Shown here piece after piece: positions 1-7,642 of a stretch of DNA of 64,000 bases; the first letter of the stretch is position 1, and the number at the start of each line of letters is the position of its first letter. Source of the stretch: Vibrio spartinae (GTDB lineage: Bacteria; Pseudomonadota; Gammaproteobacteria; Enterobacterales; Vibrionaceae); NCBI RefSeq assembly GCF_024347135.1, contig NZ_AP024907.1:3939628-4003627 (forward strand), given 5' to 3'. The position numbers and the translations under genes are program-made. The notes beneath the pieces were generated by a model. It made no database searches, was not told where the DNA came from, and was given only the letters and a program-made list of their open reading frames with translations.

Positions 1-334
1 CCAGCACCCGGGAGCGAGCCCAGTACATATCGGTTTTATCATTAAAAATGATATAGACGTAGGAGTCGCCGAAGAAGGAGTAGCCACGAACGGTTTCCGC
101 ACCGGGTACAGCCAGCATTGCTGTCGTGAGCGGGTACGTGACCTGATCTTCCACTACCTGTGGTGCCTGTCCCGGATAGCTGGTTTTGATGATAACCTGC
201 ACATCGGAAAGGTCCGGAATAGCATCGACCGGAGTATTCTTAACACTGAACAGGCCTGCGGCGACCAGAGCAACCGTTGCCAGTAGCACGATAAGGCGAT
301 TGCTCAGGGACCAGCGAATAATGGCGTTGATCAT
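1..334 (-). CDS. cusA: CusA-type heavy-metal RND efflux pump, N-terminal part (cut by window edge)
   Basis: About 111 N-terminal residues are visible. The protein begins [16 protein letters not shown], has one transmembrane helix at about residues 10-32, and continues with the [20 protein letters not shown] block and a PLTTAML motif that are characteristic of CusA/CzcA heavy-metal RND pumps. The rest lies beyond the left edge. The start ATG overlaps the cusB stop codon in an ATGA arrangement, which points to translational coupling. Family role: inner-membrane proton-driven export of Cu(I)/Ag(I) through CusB to an outer-membrane channel. The metal specificity is inferred from the linked CusB and CusF-like domains, because the metal-binding methionines are not in view. 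Confidence 0.9.
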   Translation of the reverse strand, partial: MINAIIRWSLSNRLIVLLATVALVAAGLFSVKNTPVDAIPDLSDVQVIIKTSYPGQAPQVVEDQVTYPLTTAMLAVPGAETVRGYSFFGDSYVYIIFNDKTDMYWARSRVL

Positions 335-1803
335 TGTTCGCCTCCCAGGTGCTCAATGTCTTTTAACGAATAATTATCCTTATCTTTTTCAACTAGAAAT
401 CGGACACGGTCACCTTCCTGAATACCGGATAGCTCAACGTCGGGGTCAACGTTGAAATTCATTTCTCCTGCATCCCAGTGCCATTTGGATACGGGTAAGT
501 GCTGAAGGGTAATCATGCCAAAATCGGCCATCAGCATGGTGATGTTGCCTTCAACCCATACGCTCTCATTGGTGCTAACACCATTAATACGTGATAAATC
601 AGCGGATTGACTGGACTCTGAATCCAACAAGAATTGAGCGGAAGAGACGACGTTACTTTTATCGGTCAGACCTTCAAGAACTTCGACCTCATTTCCGGCT
701 TCACGTCCGAGACGGATACGGGCAGAGCGGAACTTACCTTCACCTTCGGACAGTACAACACGCGTCATGCCTCCTGAACGAATGACCGCTGATTTGGGAA
801 TGGTCAGTACGGATTCATCGGTGACAGGCTGTAAGGTGATGTTGGCAAACATGTTAGGTTTCAGCTCGCCTTGTGGGTTGGGGAATTTAAGGCGCAGTCT
901 GAGAGTTCGGGTTTGTGCATCTAAGATAGGATAGACGTAGTCAATTTCACCATCCCATTCCTGGCCCGGAAGTGCATCCAGCGTCATTTTCGCTTTGCTA
1001 CCGGCCTTAACCCATTGTGACTGACGTTCAAAGACTTCGGCATCAACCCACACGTTATCAAGCGGGCCCGCACTTATCACGGTTTGAGCCGGTGACAAAT
1101 ATCCACCCTCTCGAACATTTAAGCTGGCAACGACGCCGTCTGCTTTCGCTTTGATATCAATGGATTGAGACGCTCTGCCACGTTTTACGATGGATTGGAT
1201 TTGTGGGCGGTCTACGCCTAATGTGATGAGACGCTCAGTTGCGCCTTTGATTAATCCGCTACGACCGGTACGGTAAGCGTTCAGAAGTTCTTCCTGTGCC
1301 TTAACGAGTTCAGGTGAGTAAAGGGTAAACAAGACATCACCCTGATTCACTTTATCGCCGATAGCGTTGACGTTAAGTTTTTCTACCCATCCGGCAACAC
1401 GGACGTTGATTTGCCATAAACGGCTTTCATCGAACGCAATGTAACCAACTGTGTCAATGCTTGGTGACAGCGGGGTAAGCTGAGCCTTGACCACTTTGAC
1501 ACCTAAGTTGTTTTCAACGGAAGGATCGATAGTGACCGTTCCTGGTTTACTTTCTCCGGCGCCATCTTCGGCATAAACGGGAATTAAGTCCATACCCATT
1601 GGGGATTTACCCGGCTTATCGCGTTTGTAACTTGGGTCCATGGGTGCGACCCAGTAAAGAGGCTCATTGCTGGCTTTAGCATTACTTGCGGTATTGCTGG
1701 TTGTCTCATTACCCAAAGCCGAATGCGTTAATATCGTTTGCGCACCAAAGCCCAGTGTCGCGCCAATAATGAGCGCAATGGTTGTTACGTGAATAGTTTT
1801 CAT
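331..1803 (-). CDS. cusB: CusB-type periplasmic adaptor with fused N-terminal metal-binding and C-terminal CusF-like domains
   Basis: This 490-aa membrane-fusion protein links the RND pump to the outer-membrane channel. The sequence shows a signal or anchor helix at residues 5-25. A heavy-metal-binding-domain-like segment follows at about 48-77 ([23 protein letters not shown]). Its usual Cys is replaced by Ala, but the Met/Pro pattern is kept. The lipoyl and beta-barrel adaptor core comes next. From about 413 a CusF-like OB domain is fused, with a His...Trp...MNF pattern resembling the Cu/Ag site of CusF. In E. coli CusF is a separate chaperone; here the chaperone is probably tethered to the adaptor. 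The gene is third in the operon and is followed by cusA. Confidence 0.92.
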   Translation of the reverse strand: MKTIHVTTIALIIGATLGFGAQTILTHSALGNETTSNTASNAKASNEPLYWVAPMDPSYKRDKPGKSPMGMDLIPVYAEDGAGESKPGTVTIDPSVENNLGVKVVKAQLTPLSPSIDTVGYIAFDESRLWQINVRVAGWVEKLNVNAIGDKVNQGDVLFTLYSPELVKAQEELLNAYRTGRSGLIKGATERLITLGVDRPQIQSIVKRGRASQSIDIKAKADGVVASLNVREGGYLSPAQTVISAGPLDNVWVDAEVFERQSQWVKAGSKAKMTLDALPGQEWDGEIDYVYPILDAQTRTLRLRLKFPNPQGELKPNMFANITLQPVTDESVLTIPKSAVIRSGGMTRVVLSEGEGKFRSARIRLGREAGNEVEVLEGLTDKSNVVSSAQFLLDSESSQSADLSRINGVSTNESVWVEGNITMLMADFGMITLQHLPVSKWHWDAGEMNFNVDPDVELSGIQEGDRVRFLVEKDKDNYSLKDIEHLGGEQ

Positions 1804-1818
1804 TAGTTGACCTCGTTA

Positions 1819-3183
1819 TTACTGCTCTGACGATGTAGCGAGTTGTGGCGTATCTACCTGATATTGGTAGCTATTGAGTAGCGCTGACAGATTGTTATTC
1901 GTCAGATTTAAATCGGTGATAAGGCGTTGATATTCGAGTTTTAGAGCGAGCTCATCTCGGGTGGCGAGGATCACATCATTGAATTGTGCTGTGTTGTTCT
2001 GATAACCACGTTCAGTGGCTTTCACCTGAGAAATAGCCTGAGGTATCAGTGTTGATTCAAAACGTTCAATGCGTTGTGACAAGTTGTTTTGATCAACAAA
2101 TAACGAGTTTACCTTAGCATTGAGCTGTTTGAGTAAGGTATCTTTTTGAGACTGAGCGGCTCCTACCTGATATTGAGCCGCGGCTAAGTTTTGGTCCTGA
2201 CGGTTTCCTGTGAATAAAGGGATATCCATAGTGATAAAGGCGCTGACCACATCGGATGCCGGTTCACCTTTCATGTTGTTGGCCTGACGATAGCCATATG
2301 CCATTTCCACACCAAATTGTGGTGCGTAGGACTCTTTTGCAATATCGACCTGAGTTCGGCTGGCTTCAATAGAAGCATCAACCATACGAACCGTTGGGTA
2401 TTGGTTAAGTCGCGAGTAGTAGTTGCCATTACTCGCGGTGTTTTCCAACGCCTGCAACACGGACCAGTCAAGTGTATTTGAAGCCTGTAACTGATTTGCA
2501 CTGAGTAACCAATCAGATCCAAGCCACTCGGATAATTGAGCCGTCAGTCTTTGTTGTGTCTGTGCATTGGCCTGAAGTTTTTCATCAAGCTTAGTGACCT
2601 GAAGCTGGGCGTTAATCAGATCCTGAGCTTCACTTTTACCGATGGAGTAGTTGGTTTGAATGAAAGCTTCCAGCTCTTCCATCAGTTGTTTATTTTCTAA
2701 CAGAATCTTATGTGCTACCTGCTGATAACCCAATTCCAGCCAAACTTTTGTGATCGCATTGATGACTTCCAGCTCTCTGGCGGTCACTTTTAATTCGATT
2801 CCACTGGCTTGCTGGTTGGCTTTAACGCTGTTTAACTCAAGCGTATCCCCACGGCCAAATTGCTGTGAGATACCAGCAGAGATATTGGTCATCGCATCTT
2901 CATCGAATGCGAAACTGTCTACCGGCAGGCCGGATACCCCAAATTTGAGCTTTGGATCTTGCTGGGTAGAACTGGCTTTCCCTGTTGCTCGCATGGCCTG
3001 TGCCTGTGCATAAAATTGACGACGAGAATCGTCATTCGTCAGTGCTGTCGCGATAATTTGAGACAGCTGATTGGCGGCCATAGACTCTGCGTTACCTGGC
3101 TTTTGCTCACCAGCGTATACAGACGCAGTCGTCCATGCCGCAGCGCTGATAGACAGCGCCAAAAGACATTGTTTAAATTTCAC
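1819..3183 (-). CDS. cusC: TolC/CusC-like outer-membrane efflux protein
   Basis: This 454-aa protein has an N-terminal signal peptide (hydrophobic residues 6-24, Ala-rich before GEQKP) and the two long, repeated alpha-helical coiled regions of the outer-membrane efflux (TolC) family. The helical repeats run through about residues 60-240 and 270-440. No lipobox cysteine is placed for lipoprotein processing, unlike E. coli CusC. It lies 15 bp upstream of cusB on the same strand, so it is the outer-membrane exit duct of the copper/silver pump. The symbol rests mainly on context, because the sequence alone only supports TolC-family membership. Confidence 0.85.
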   Translation of the reverse strand: MKFKQCLLALSISAAAWTTASVYAGEQKPGNAESMAANQLSQIIATALTNDDSRRQFYAQAQAMRATGKASSTQQDPKLKFGVSGLPVDSFAFDEDAMTNISAGISQQFGRGDTLELNSVKANQQASGIELKVTARELEVINAITKVWLELGYQQVAHKILLENKQLMEELEAFIQTNYSIGKSEAQDLINAQLQVTKLDEKLQANAQTQQRLTAQLSEWLGSDWLLSANQLQASNTLDWSVLQALENTASNGNYYSRLNQYPTVRMVDASIEASRTQVDIAKESYAPQFGVEMAYGYRQANNMKGEPASDVVSAFITMDIPLFTGNRQDQNLAAAQYQVGAAQSQKDTLLKQLNAKVNSLFVDQNNLSQRIERFESTLIPQAISQVKATERGYQNNTAQFNDVILATRDELALKLEYQRLITDLNLTNNNLSALLNSYQYQVDTPQLATSSEQ

Positions 3184-3265
3184 TTTTTTAATCCATCACA
3201 GAGCGCGTGACGCGCACGAGAGCTTTTCCGTATGAATTTACGGAACCTAAATATTTGAGATGGAA

Positions 3266-3661
3266 TTAAGCGATCGGAGGTCGATAGAGGCTTTGCGTCT
3301 TACGGATAACATCACCAGAGATTGGTGATGTGACCAGAGCGAGTGAGGTACTTACAGTGATTAAAACATGAGGTGTGGTCAGAGTCGCCACAGAGGCTAC
3401 GCAGGTAGTGTCACAGCAGCTTTGGGCTGTATCAGAGACGACTTCACAGTGCCCTTTAGTGCTTACAGTGTCTTTTTCCTCAATAGTTTGATGATGAGAT
3501 GACATCTGCTGTGCCTGACAACTCATTAAGGAAACCATTTGTTGTAAGTCGTGCGAATTTGCGCTGTTCATCACTGTTGAACCTGATGCAAATCCAGACA
3601 CAAGCAAAGCTGCTAATGTCCAGAGAGTGATCCAAGTTGTCGGAATGAAATTTAAGCGCAT
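3266..3661 (-). CDS. Small exported Cys/His-containing protein leading the copper efflux operon, function unknown
   Basis: This 131-aa protein has a hydrophobic N-terminal segment (about residues 8-26) that looks like a signal peptide. A Met/His/Gln-rich stretch follows (MSCQAQQMSSHH), then a cluster of cysteines with an SCCDTTC motif near residues 81-87, and a tail ending in SLYRPPIA. It is the first gene of the cus operon, 82 bp before cusC. The cysteine, histidine and methionine content, the likely export and the position suggest a periplasmic copper-handling protein. I do not recognise a named family with certainty. Proteins of this kind are common at the head of cus-type operons in marine gamma-proteobacteria, which is a recollection rather than a search result. 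Confidence 0.7.
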   Translation of the reverse strand: MRLNFIPTTWITLWTLAALLVSGFASGSTVMNSANSHDLQQMVSLMSCQAQQMSSHHQTIEEKDTVSTKGHCEVVSDTAQSCCDTTCVASVATLTTPHVLITVSTSLALVTSPISGDVIRKTQSLYRPPIA

Positions 3662-3802
3662 ACTCTATATCTATTTTTGAATGATAGTATTAAGTAAATC
3701 GATACGATCCTATATACGTCCCAATAAAATCGATTTAAATTACTGCAAACTAAAACGCGATTCTACTTATTGGCTTTAAGTAATACAACAAAATATTTAT
3801 TG

Positions 3803-4180
3803 CTATCGATTATTGTCACGCTCTACATAATGTACTTTAACATTAACCTTACCCACGTATTCCAGCTCACCATTTTCATTCATTCGCTCTTGTACTGTTA
3901 CGAAACCGGCATTCTCTAAATGTGTTCTTTTTGAATTCACGTTAAAAGTTAGAACACGGAGTTCATCATTTAGTTCTTGTGCTGACATCGTTTTTAGATG
4001 ATGCAGTTCAGATAATGCTAATCGATAGGCTTCATCTGACGTTGACGTTGGAGCAACAGAGACAGTTTTCATGTCTTCGCGGCTGATGTAATTACCACCG
4101 ATGTACAACGGTTGTGCGAATACAGGTACAGTTGTCAGTGCCATTATAGAAACAACAAGAGCAGTTTTGATTGTGTTCAT
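3803..4180 (-). CDS. Small secreted DUF3316-like protein
   Basis: The protein is 125 aa when started at the internal ATG at 4180. That ATG is preceded by a GAGGA ribosome-binding site 7 bases upstream and gives a classic signal peptide (MNTIKTALVVSIMALTTVPV, cleavage after FAQ). A longer reading from 4240 would bury the signal peptide and is unlikely. The mature part is small and polar, with a YIGGNYISREDM segment and a C-terminal VKVHYVERD strand. It resembles the DUF3316 family of small secreted Vibrio proteins. A perfect 25-bp palindrome lies about 100 bp upstream. The function is unknown, and it is not obviously part of the copper operon. Confidence 0.7.
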   Translation of the reverse strand: MNTIKTALVVSIMALTTVPVFAQPLYIGGNYISREDMKTVSVAPTSTSDEAYRLALSELHHLKTMSAQELNDELRVLTFNVNSKRTHLENAGFVTVQERMNENGELEYVGKVNVKVHYVERDNNR

Positions 4181-4712
4181 GTTTTTATCCTCAGAGTTAT
4201 GATTTTCAGTACTAACATTTTGGACTATTGCTACTGACATTATGCTTTCTGAAAAATGACTTTTTTGTCATAAAGTGTAGGTATGTAATCCAATTATTGG
4301 ATTACATAAAAGGCTATTAACTCAATGAAGAAAGACACGTTATATGTGTAAGTTTGCTACTTCTTTGTCTGATCTACCTCGGGTTGAATTTTCTAAGTAA
4401 TCGAGAATACCTCAGTGTACTAATCAACCCAGAGTCCGACGGAAGATCGTCATAGTGGACTGCTAAATTTGGCAGAGAAAAAGGAGTTTCCCCTACGTAA
4501 AGTAATTCGTGTTTTACTAAATTAAGTAAAAAATCTAAGTAAGTTTTGTCCAAAAATCAGTTACTTTGGACTTGGTAGTAGCTGTGACTTGGTAGTAGCC
4601 ATTAGTATGAATCTTTATTTTTGGTCTCGTTTAATCTTAAACGGTTCGATCAGGGTTACTTGGCTGTTTAATATGAACTTTATTCCACTCTTACAACTAG
4701 ATGGATATGAAT
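4181..4712. other. AT-rich intergenic region between the DUF3316-like gene and tniQ
   Basis: These 532 bases have no convincing gene. They hold a perfect 25-bp palindrome at 4283-4307 and two copies of the 14-mer GACTTGGTAGTAGC at 4569-4582 and 4586-4599. There are also degenerate AAGTTTG-like cores at 4350 and 4541, and a sequence at 4667-4695 that resembles the right terminus of the neighbouring Tn7-like element. This is where a cargo-free element would have its left end, but no clean TGT terminus in the correct orientation is visible. Confidence 0.6.
4283..4307. promoter_or_regulatory. Perfect 25-bp palindrome upstream of the DUF3316-like gene
   Basis: The arms ATGTAATCCAAT and ATTGGATTACAT are exact reverse complements around a single central T. 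The palindrome sits about 100 bp upstream of the start at 4180, in a good position for an operator of a dimeric regulator. I cannot assign it to a known regulator. Confidence 0.55.
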
Positions 4713-6302
4713 TTAATTAGGTGAGTTTTTGTCGCTGGGGAATAGCTTATACTGCTGTAAGGCTTCCTTAGTCTTAGGTAGGTTGAACAGCTTTGATGTC
4801 AGCCAACCATGTGCTCCCAGTATCTTGTCCAGTTTTGTCCTGCAGATCGGTGGATCGCAAGACTCTATGATTGAACAGACTTTTTTAGAGAGTTCATTAT
4901 CTCTCTTTTCCCAATCAACCCTGTCTACATGCTGTGTTTTTTGAGGTACAGGAAGGTGTTGTTCCAACCACTCTGGATTATGCAAATACAACCAGAAAAA
5001 GGCTGCCTCACATTCTTCTTTAGCATTTTTCCGTATGCCCTTAGGGTGACTCTCAAAATATCGTAAAATTTGACACTGATAACGCCTTCTTTTTGAGTCC
5101 GCTTTGCATTTTTTTCGCCATTCAACCAAGCCCTCAATAGAGGAGATAATCGCCTCTACACTACCTGAAGAAATACCAAGTTGCAGAGCAATAGTAGAGC
5201 GATGCACCCCTTTATATGCGAGTCTAGATACTTTATCTTTTAAGCTATCAGTTATTTTATAAGGCTTCAGGTTTACCGGGATATGATGTCTGAGTGCAAC
5301 CGCCTTAACATAGCATCGACTTTTACCTATATCACGCCCTACCTGTGCCATCGAGTATCCATTAAGCAGCAAATCACAGCAGCGAGTTTCGAGCTCTTTA
5401 ACATCATCGTCCTTGGACCTAGATGTAGAAACATGCTCATCAGGATTTTCAGATAACTGAGTCTGAGTAAGTAAAAATTCAAGTAACAAGTGTTTGAATG
5501 GGTGTACTTGATAAGTACCATCAATCAAAGACGACATGTATTTCAAGTCTTGTGCTGAAGTGATACGCAGTGGGTTATCAGGTAAGAGTATTTTTTCAGA
5601 GATAGAATAGAGTGCTGCCATCAATTCTATACGTTTAATTCTACCGGTAAACGTTGTAAACCCTTTATCAGATAAATGATTTTTATACCCGCTTGGCTTA
5701 AACTGAAGATATGCATTGTCTTGGATCGAACGAAATTTTCTTTCGGCGTATTGAGCAAATGACCAAGCTAAGTCGCTACACTGCACTTTTACATCACATG
5801 TCGGCGGGAATAGATAAGATCTAAAATGTTCTCTTTCGTGCAACTCTTGATGTATCAACCAAACACCGTGTTCAGAGCAAGCATCCACACCAGGAATTTG
5901 ATGAGAACAATGCCAATAAGCCACGCCTACGTTATAAATATCTTCTTCAGCACATACAGGGCAATACTTTAATGTTAATGGTTCATGTTCTCTAAATGTG
6001 GACAATTGACAAGCCCTTACAAGCTCATTAGTACCAATAGAACAATCATTAATGATTTCTCTGTATTTCGGTAGAAAGTGAGAAAACAAAGGTCTTAGCG
6101 TTTGCTCCCTGCATAGATAATTAGCAGATTCATTTGTGAATCTACTAATCAAATCAAGATCTGCTGTAAGGTAAGGATGGATCACTGCTCGTCTATTACC
6201 AACTAAGGTATTTAAACACCGCTCTTTCTGCAATCCAGATAAAGAGATATAGCGGACAATACGGCTAAAAAGGGTTTCATCGGGTTGTGCGAGACTGTTC
6301 AT
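4713..6302 (-). CDS. tniQ: TniQ/TnsD-type target-site selector, 5' end rebuilt by an insertion sequence
   Basis: This 529-aa protein has the TniQ N-terminal signature PDETLFSRIVRY. A zinc-finger-like region follows at about residues 113-146 (CPVCAEED...HCSHQ...CSEHG). The C-terminal half contains helix-turn-helix-like segments (GYSMAQVGRDIGKSRCYV and HRSTIALQLGISSGSVEAI). The size and layout match TnsD, which binds an attachment site and recruits TnsC. The original start was at 7615 and read MQVPKAQPDETLF. An IS256-family element now separates those first codons from the rest, and the IS end supplies ATG AAC AGT CTC in frame, giving MNSLAQPDETLF. Little Shine-Dalgarno sequence precedes the new start. 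Expression may depend on coupling to the transposase stop codon 21 bases upstream. The protein could still be functional. Confidence 0.85.
   Translation of the reverse strand: MNSLAQPDETLFSRIVRYISLSGLQKERCLNTLVGNRRAVIHPYLTADLDLISRFTNESANYLCREQTLRPLFSHFLPKYREIINDCSIGTNELVRACQLSTFREHEPLTLKYCPVCAEEDIYNVGVAYWHCSHQIPGVDACSEHGVWLIHQELHEREHFRSYLFPPTCDVKVQCSDLAWSFAQYAERKFRSIQDNAYLQFKPSGYKNHLSDKGFTTFTGRIKRIELMAALYSISEKILLPDNPLRITSAQDLKYMSSLIDGTYQVHPFKHLLLEFLLTQTQLSENPDEHVSTSRSKDDDVKELETRCCDLLLNGYSMAQVGRDIGKSRCYVKAVALRHHIPVNLKPYKITDSLKDKVSRLAYKGVHRSTIALQLGISSGSVEAIISSIEGLVEWRKKCKADSKRRRYQCQILRYFESHPKGIRKNAKEECEAAFFWLYLHNPEWLEQHLPVPQKTQHVDRVDWEKRDNELSKKVCSIIESCDPPICRTKLDKILGAHGWLTSKLFNLPKTKEALQQYKLFPSDKNSPN
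6283..6290. repeat. 8-bp target-site duplication, left copy (GGTTGTGC)
   Basis: GGTTGTGC is repeated exactly at 7593-7600 on the other side of the IS256-family element. Removing the element and one copy restores an uninterrupted tniQ reading frame. Confidence 0.93.
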
Positions 6303-7592
6303 TATTCTGTGTCACGCCCATTTTTATAAATCCAGATATGGAGTGAGTCTGCCTTCAAAGTGGATGCTGAGCTGAGACAGTGTCAGGTTCCAGTTCTGCA
6401 CCGGATGCGTCCACTTTTCACTGGCTTTCAACATACCTGCATACAACAGCTTGAGCAAGCTGGTTTCATTAGCAAAACCGCCCTTGGTTTTGGTCAGTTT
6501 GCGGAACTGACGATGTACCGCCTCAACCGCATTGGTGGTGTAAATGGCTCTGCGGACCTGTTCGGGATATTTGAAATACACCGATAAGTTCTCCCATTTA
6601 TTGCGCCATGACTGAATCACCAGCGGGTATTGTGGTCCCCATTTGGCTTCCAGCTCATCCAGCTCATGTTCGGCAGCTTTAAGGGTTGCCGCTTTATAAA
6701 CACATTTTAAATCCGCCATAAACGCTTTCTGATTTTTGCTGGCGACATACTTCATCGAGTTACGGATTTGATGGATAACACAGAGTTGGACTTCAGTCTG
6801 CGGGTAAATGGTTTCAATCGCCTGAGGGAACCCTTTGAGGCCATCGACACAAGCAATACAAATATCTTTGACACCGCGATTTTGTAAGTCGGTCAGGACA
6901 CTGAGCCAGTAATGCGCGCCTTCGGCATCAGAGAGATAAATCCCCAGCAGCTCTTTTTTTCCTTCGATATTGAGTGCAAGGATGGTGTAAATGGCTTTGG
7001 AAACAAAGCGACCGTTTTCCTTGATTTTGTAGTGAACGGCATCAAGCCAGACGACCGGATAGACGGGGTCTAAATCCCGCTCCTGCCATGCTCTGAGCTC
7101 AGGGATAAGACGGTCGGTGATGGCGTTAATCGTGCCATTGGAAACGCTGATACCATACATATCCAGCAGATATTCCCGGATATGTTGATAGCTGTTGCCA
7201 AGGGCAAACAGGGAGAGGACATTACGTTCCATCTCATCGGTCAGTCGGGTCTGGTGCTTCTTGACAGTTTGCGGGTCAAAAGAGCCATTTCGGTCACGGG
7301 GCGTTTCAAGTTCAAATTCCCCGGATGAGGTTTTAACGGTTTTGCGGGATTTTCCATTTTTGCGATTGTCGGGCTCAGCTTCAAGGTGCTGTTCGATTTC
7401 AGCCCCGAGCGCGGCTTCAGTGATTTGCTTAATCAACGGGGTGAGCAAACCGTCTTTGCCGTTGAGGCCCTGACCGGATTGCAATGCTTTGGCAAAAGCT
7501 TGAATATCAATTTCGAATTTATCGTCAGACATAAGGTGTCATTTCCTTTTTGGTTCAGTTTAAAGAAATGACACAGAAATTTGAACACTACC
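6291..7592 (-). mobile_element. IS256-family insertion sequence, 1302 bp, complete
   Basis: The element is bounded by 24-bp imperfect inverted repeats (6291-6314 and 7569-7592) that agree at 18 of 24 positions, with the inner TTCTGTGTCA identical. It carries one transposase gene and is flanked by an exact 8-bp duplication, a usual length for the family. It is inserted within codons 6-8 of tniQ. The duplication is intact and the transposase is uninterrupted, so the insertion looks recent. Confidence 0.93.
6324..7532 (-). CDS. IS256-family (Mutator-type) transposase
   Basis: The protein is 402 aa, normal for the family, and is uninterrupted. Visible catalytic landmarks are the first Asp in VVWLDAVHYKI, the second Asp in CVDGLKGFP, and the Glu in TTNAVEAVHRQFRK, which is the family's conserved C-terminal block. 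The stop codon is 21 bases before the IS-derived start of tniQ on the same strand, so transposase transcripts probably run into tniQ. Confidence 0.95.
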   Translation of the reverse strand: MSDDKFEIDIQAFAKALQSGQGLNGKDGLLTPLIKQITEAALGAEIEQHLEAEPDNRKNGKSRKTVKTSSGEFELETPRDRNGSFDPQTVKKHQTRLTDEMERNVLSLFALGNSYQHIREYLLDMYGISVSNGTINAITDRLIPELRAWQERDLDPVYPVVWLDAVHYKIKENGRFVSKAIYTILALNIEGKKELLGIYLSDAEGAHYWLSVLTDLQNRGVKDICIACVDGLKGFPQAIETIYPQTEVQLCVIHQIRNSMKYVASKNQKAFMADLKCVYKAATLKAAEHELDELEAKWGPQYPLVIQSWRNKWENLSVYFKYPEQVRRAIYTTNAVEAVHRQFRKLTKTKGGFANETSLLKLLYAGMLKASEKWTHPVQNWNLTLSQLSIHFEGRLTPYLDL

Positions 7593-7615
7593 GGTTGTGC
7601 TTTTGGTACCTGCAT
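7593..7615 (-). pseudogene. Displaced original 5' end of tniQ
   Basis: The ATG at 7613-7615 follows a purine-rich AGAGGG ribosome-binding site and encodes MQVPKAQ before the IS element interrupts it. It lies 27 bases after the tnsC stop codon, the expected place for tniQ. Joining it to the downstream frame across the duplicated GCACAACC gives MQVPKAQPDETLFSR without a frameshift. Translation from this ATG now runs into the IS. Confidence 0.85.
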
Positions 7616-7642
7616 ATCCGCCCTCTTACTTTGAAAAAATTC

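Noticed and set aside
3724-3745. Another left-end candidate, CCAATAAAATCGATTTAAA
   Set aside because: The similarity to a TnsB site is limited to one repeat, no TGT precedes it, and it lies in the promoter region of the cus operon.
4261-4310. Left end of the Tn7-like element at ATAAAGTGTAGG near 4270
   Set aside because: It resembles a TnsB repeat only in part, has no TGT terminus at the right distance, and overlaps the presumed promoter and operator of the DUF3316-like gene.
6305-7578. Shorter IS256-family boundaries at the 10-bp TTCTGTGTCA repeats
   Set aside because: No target duplication flanks these positions. Extending 14 bp outward on each side gives longer inverted repeats and an exact 8-bp duplication.
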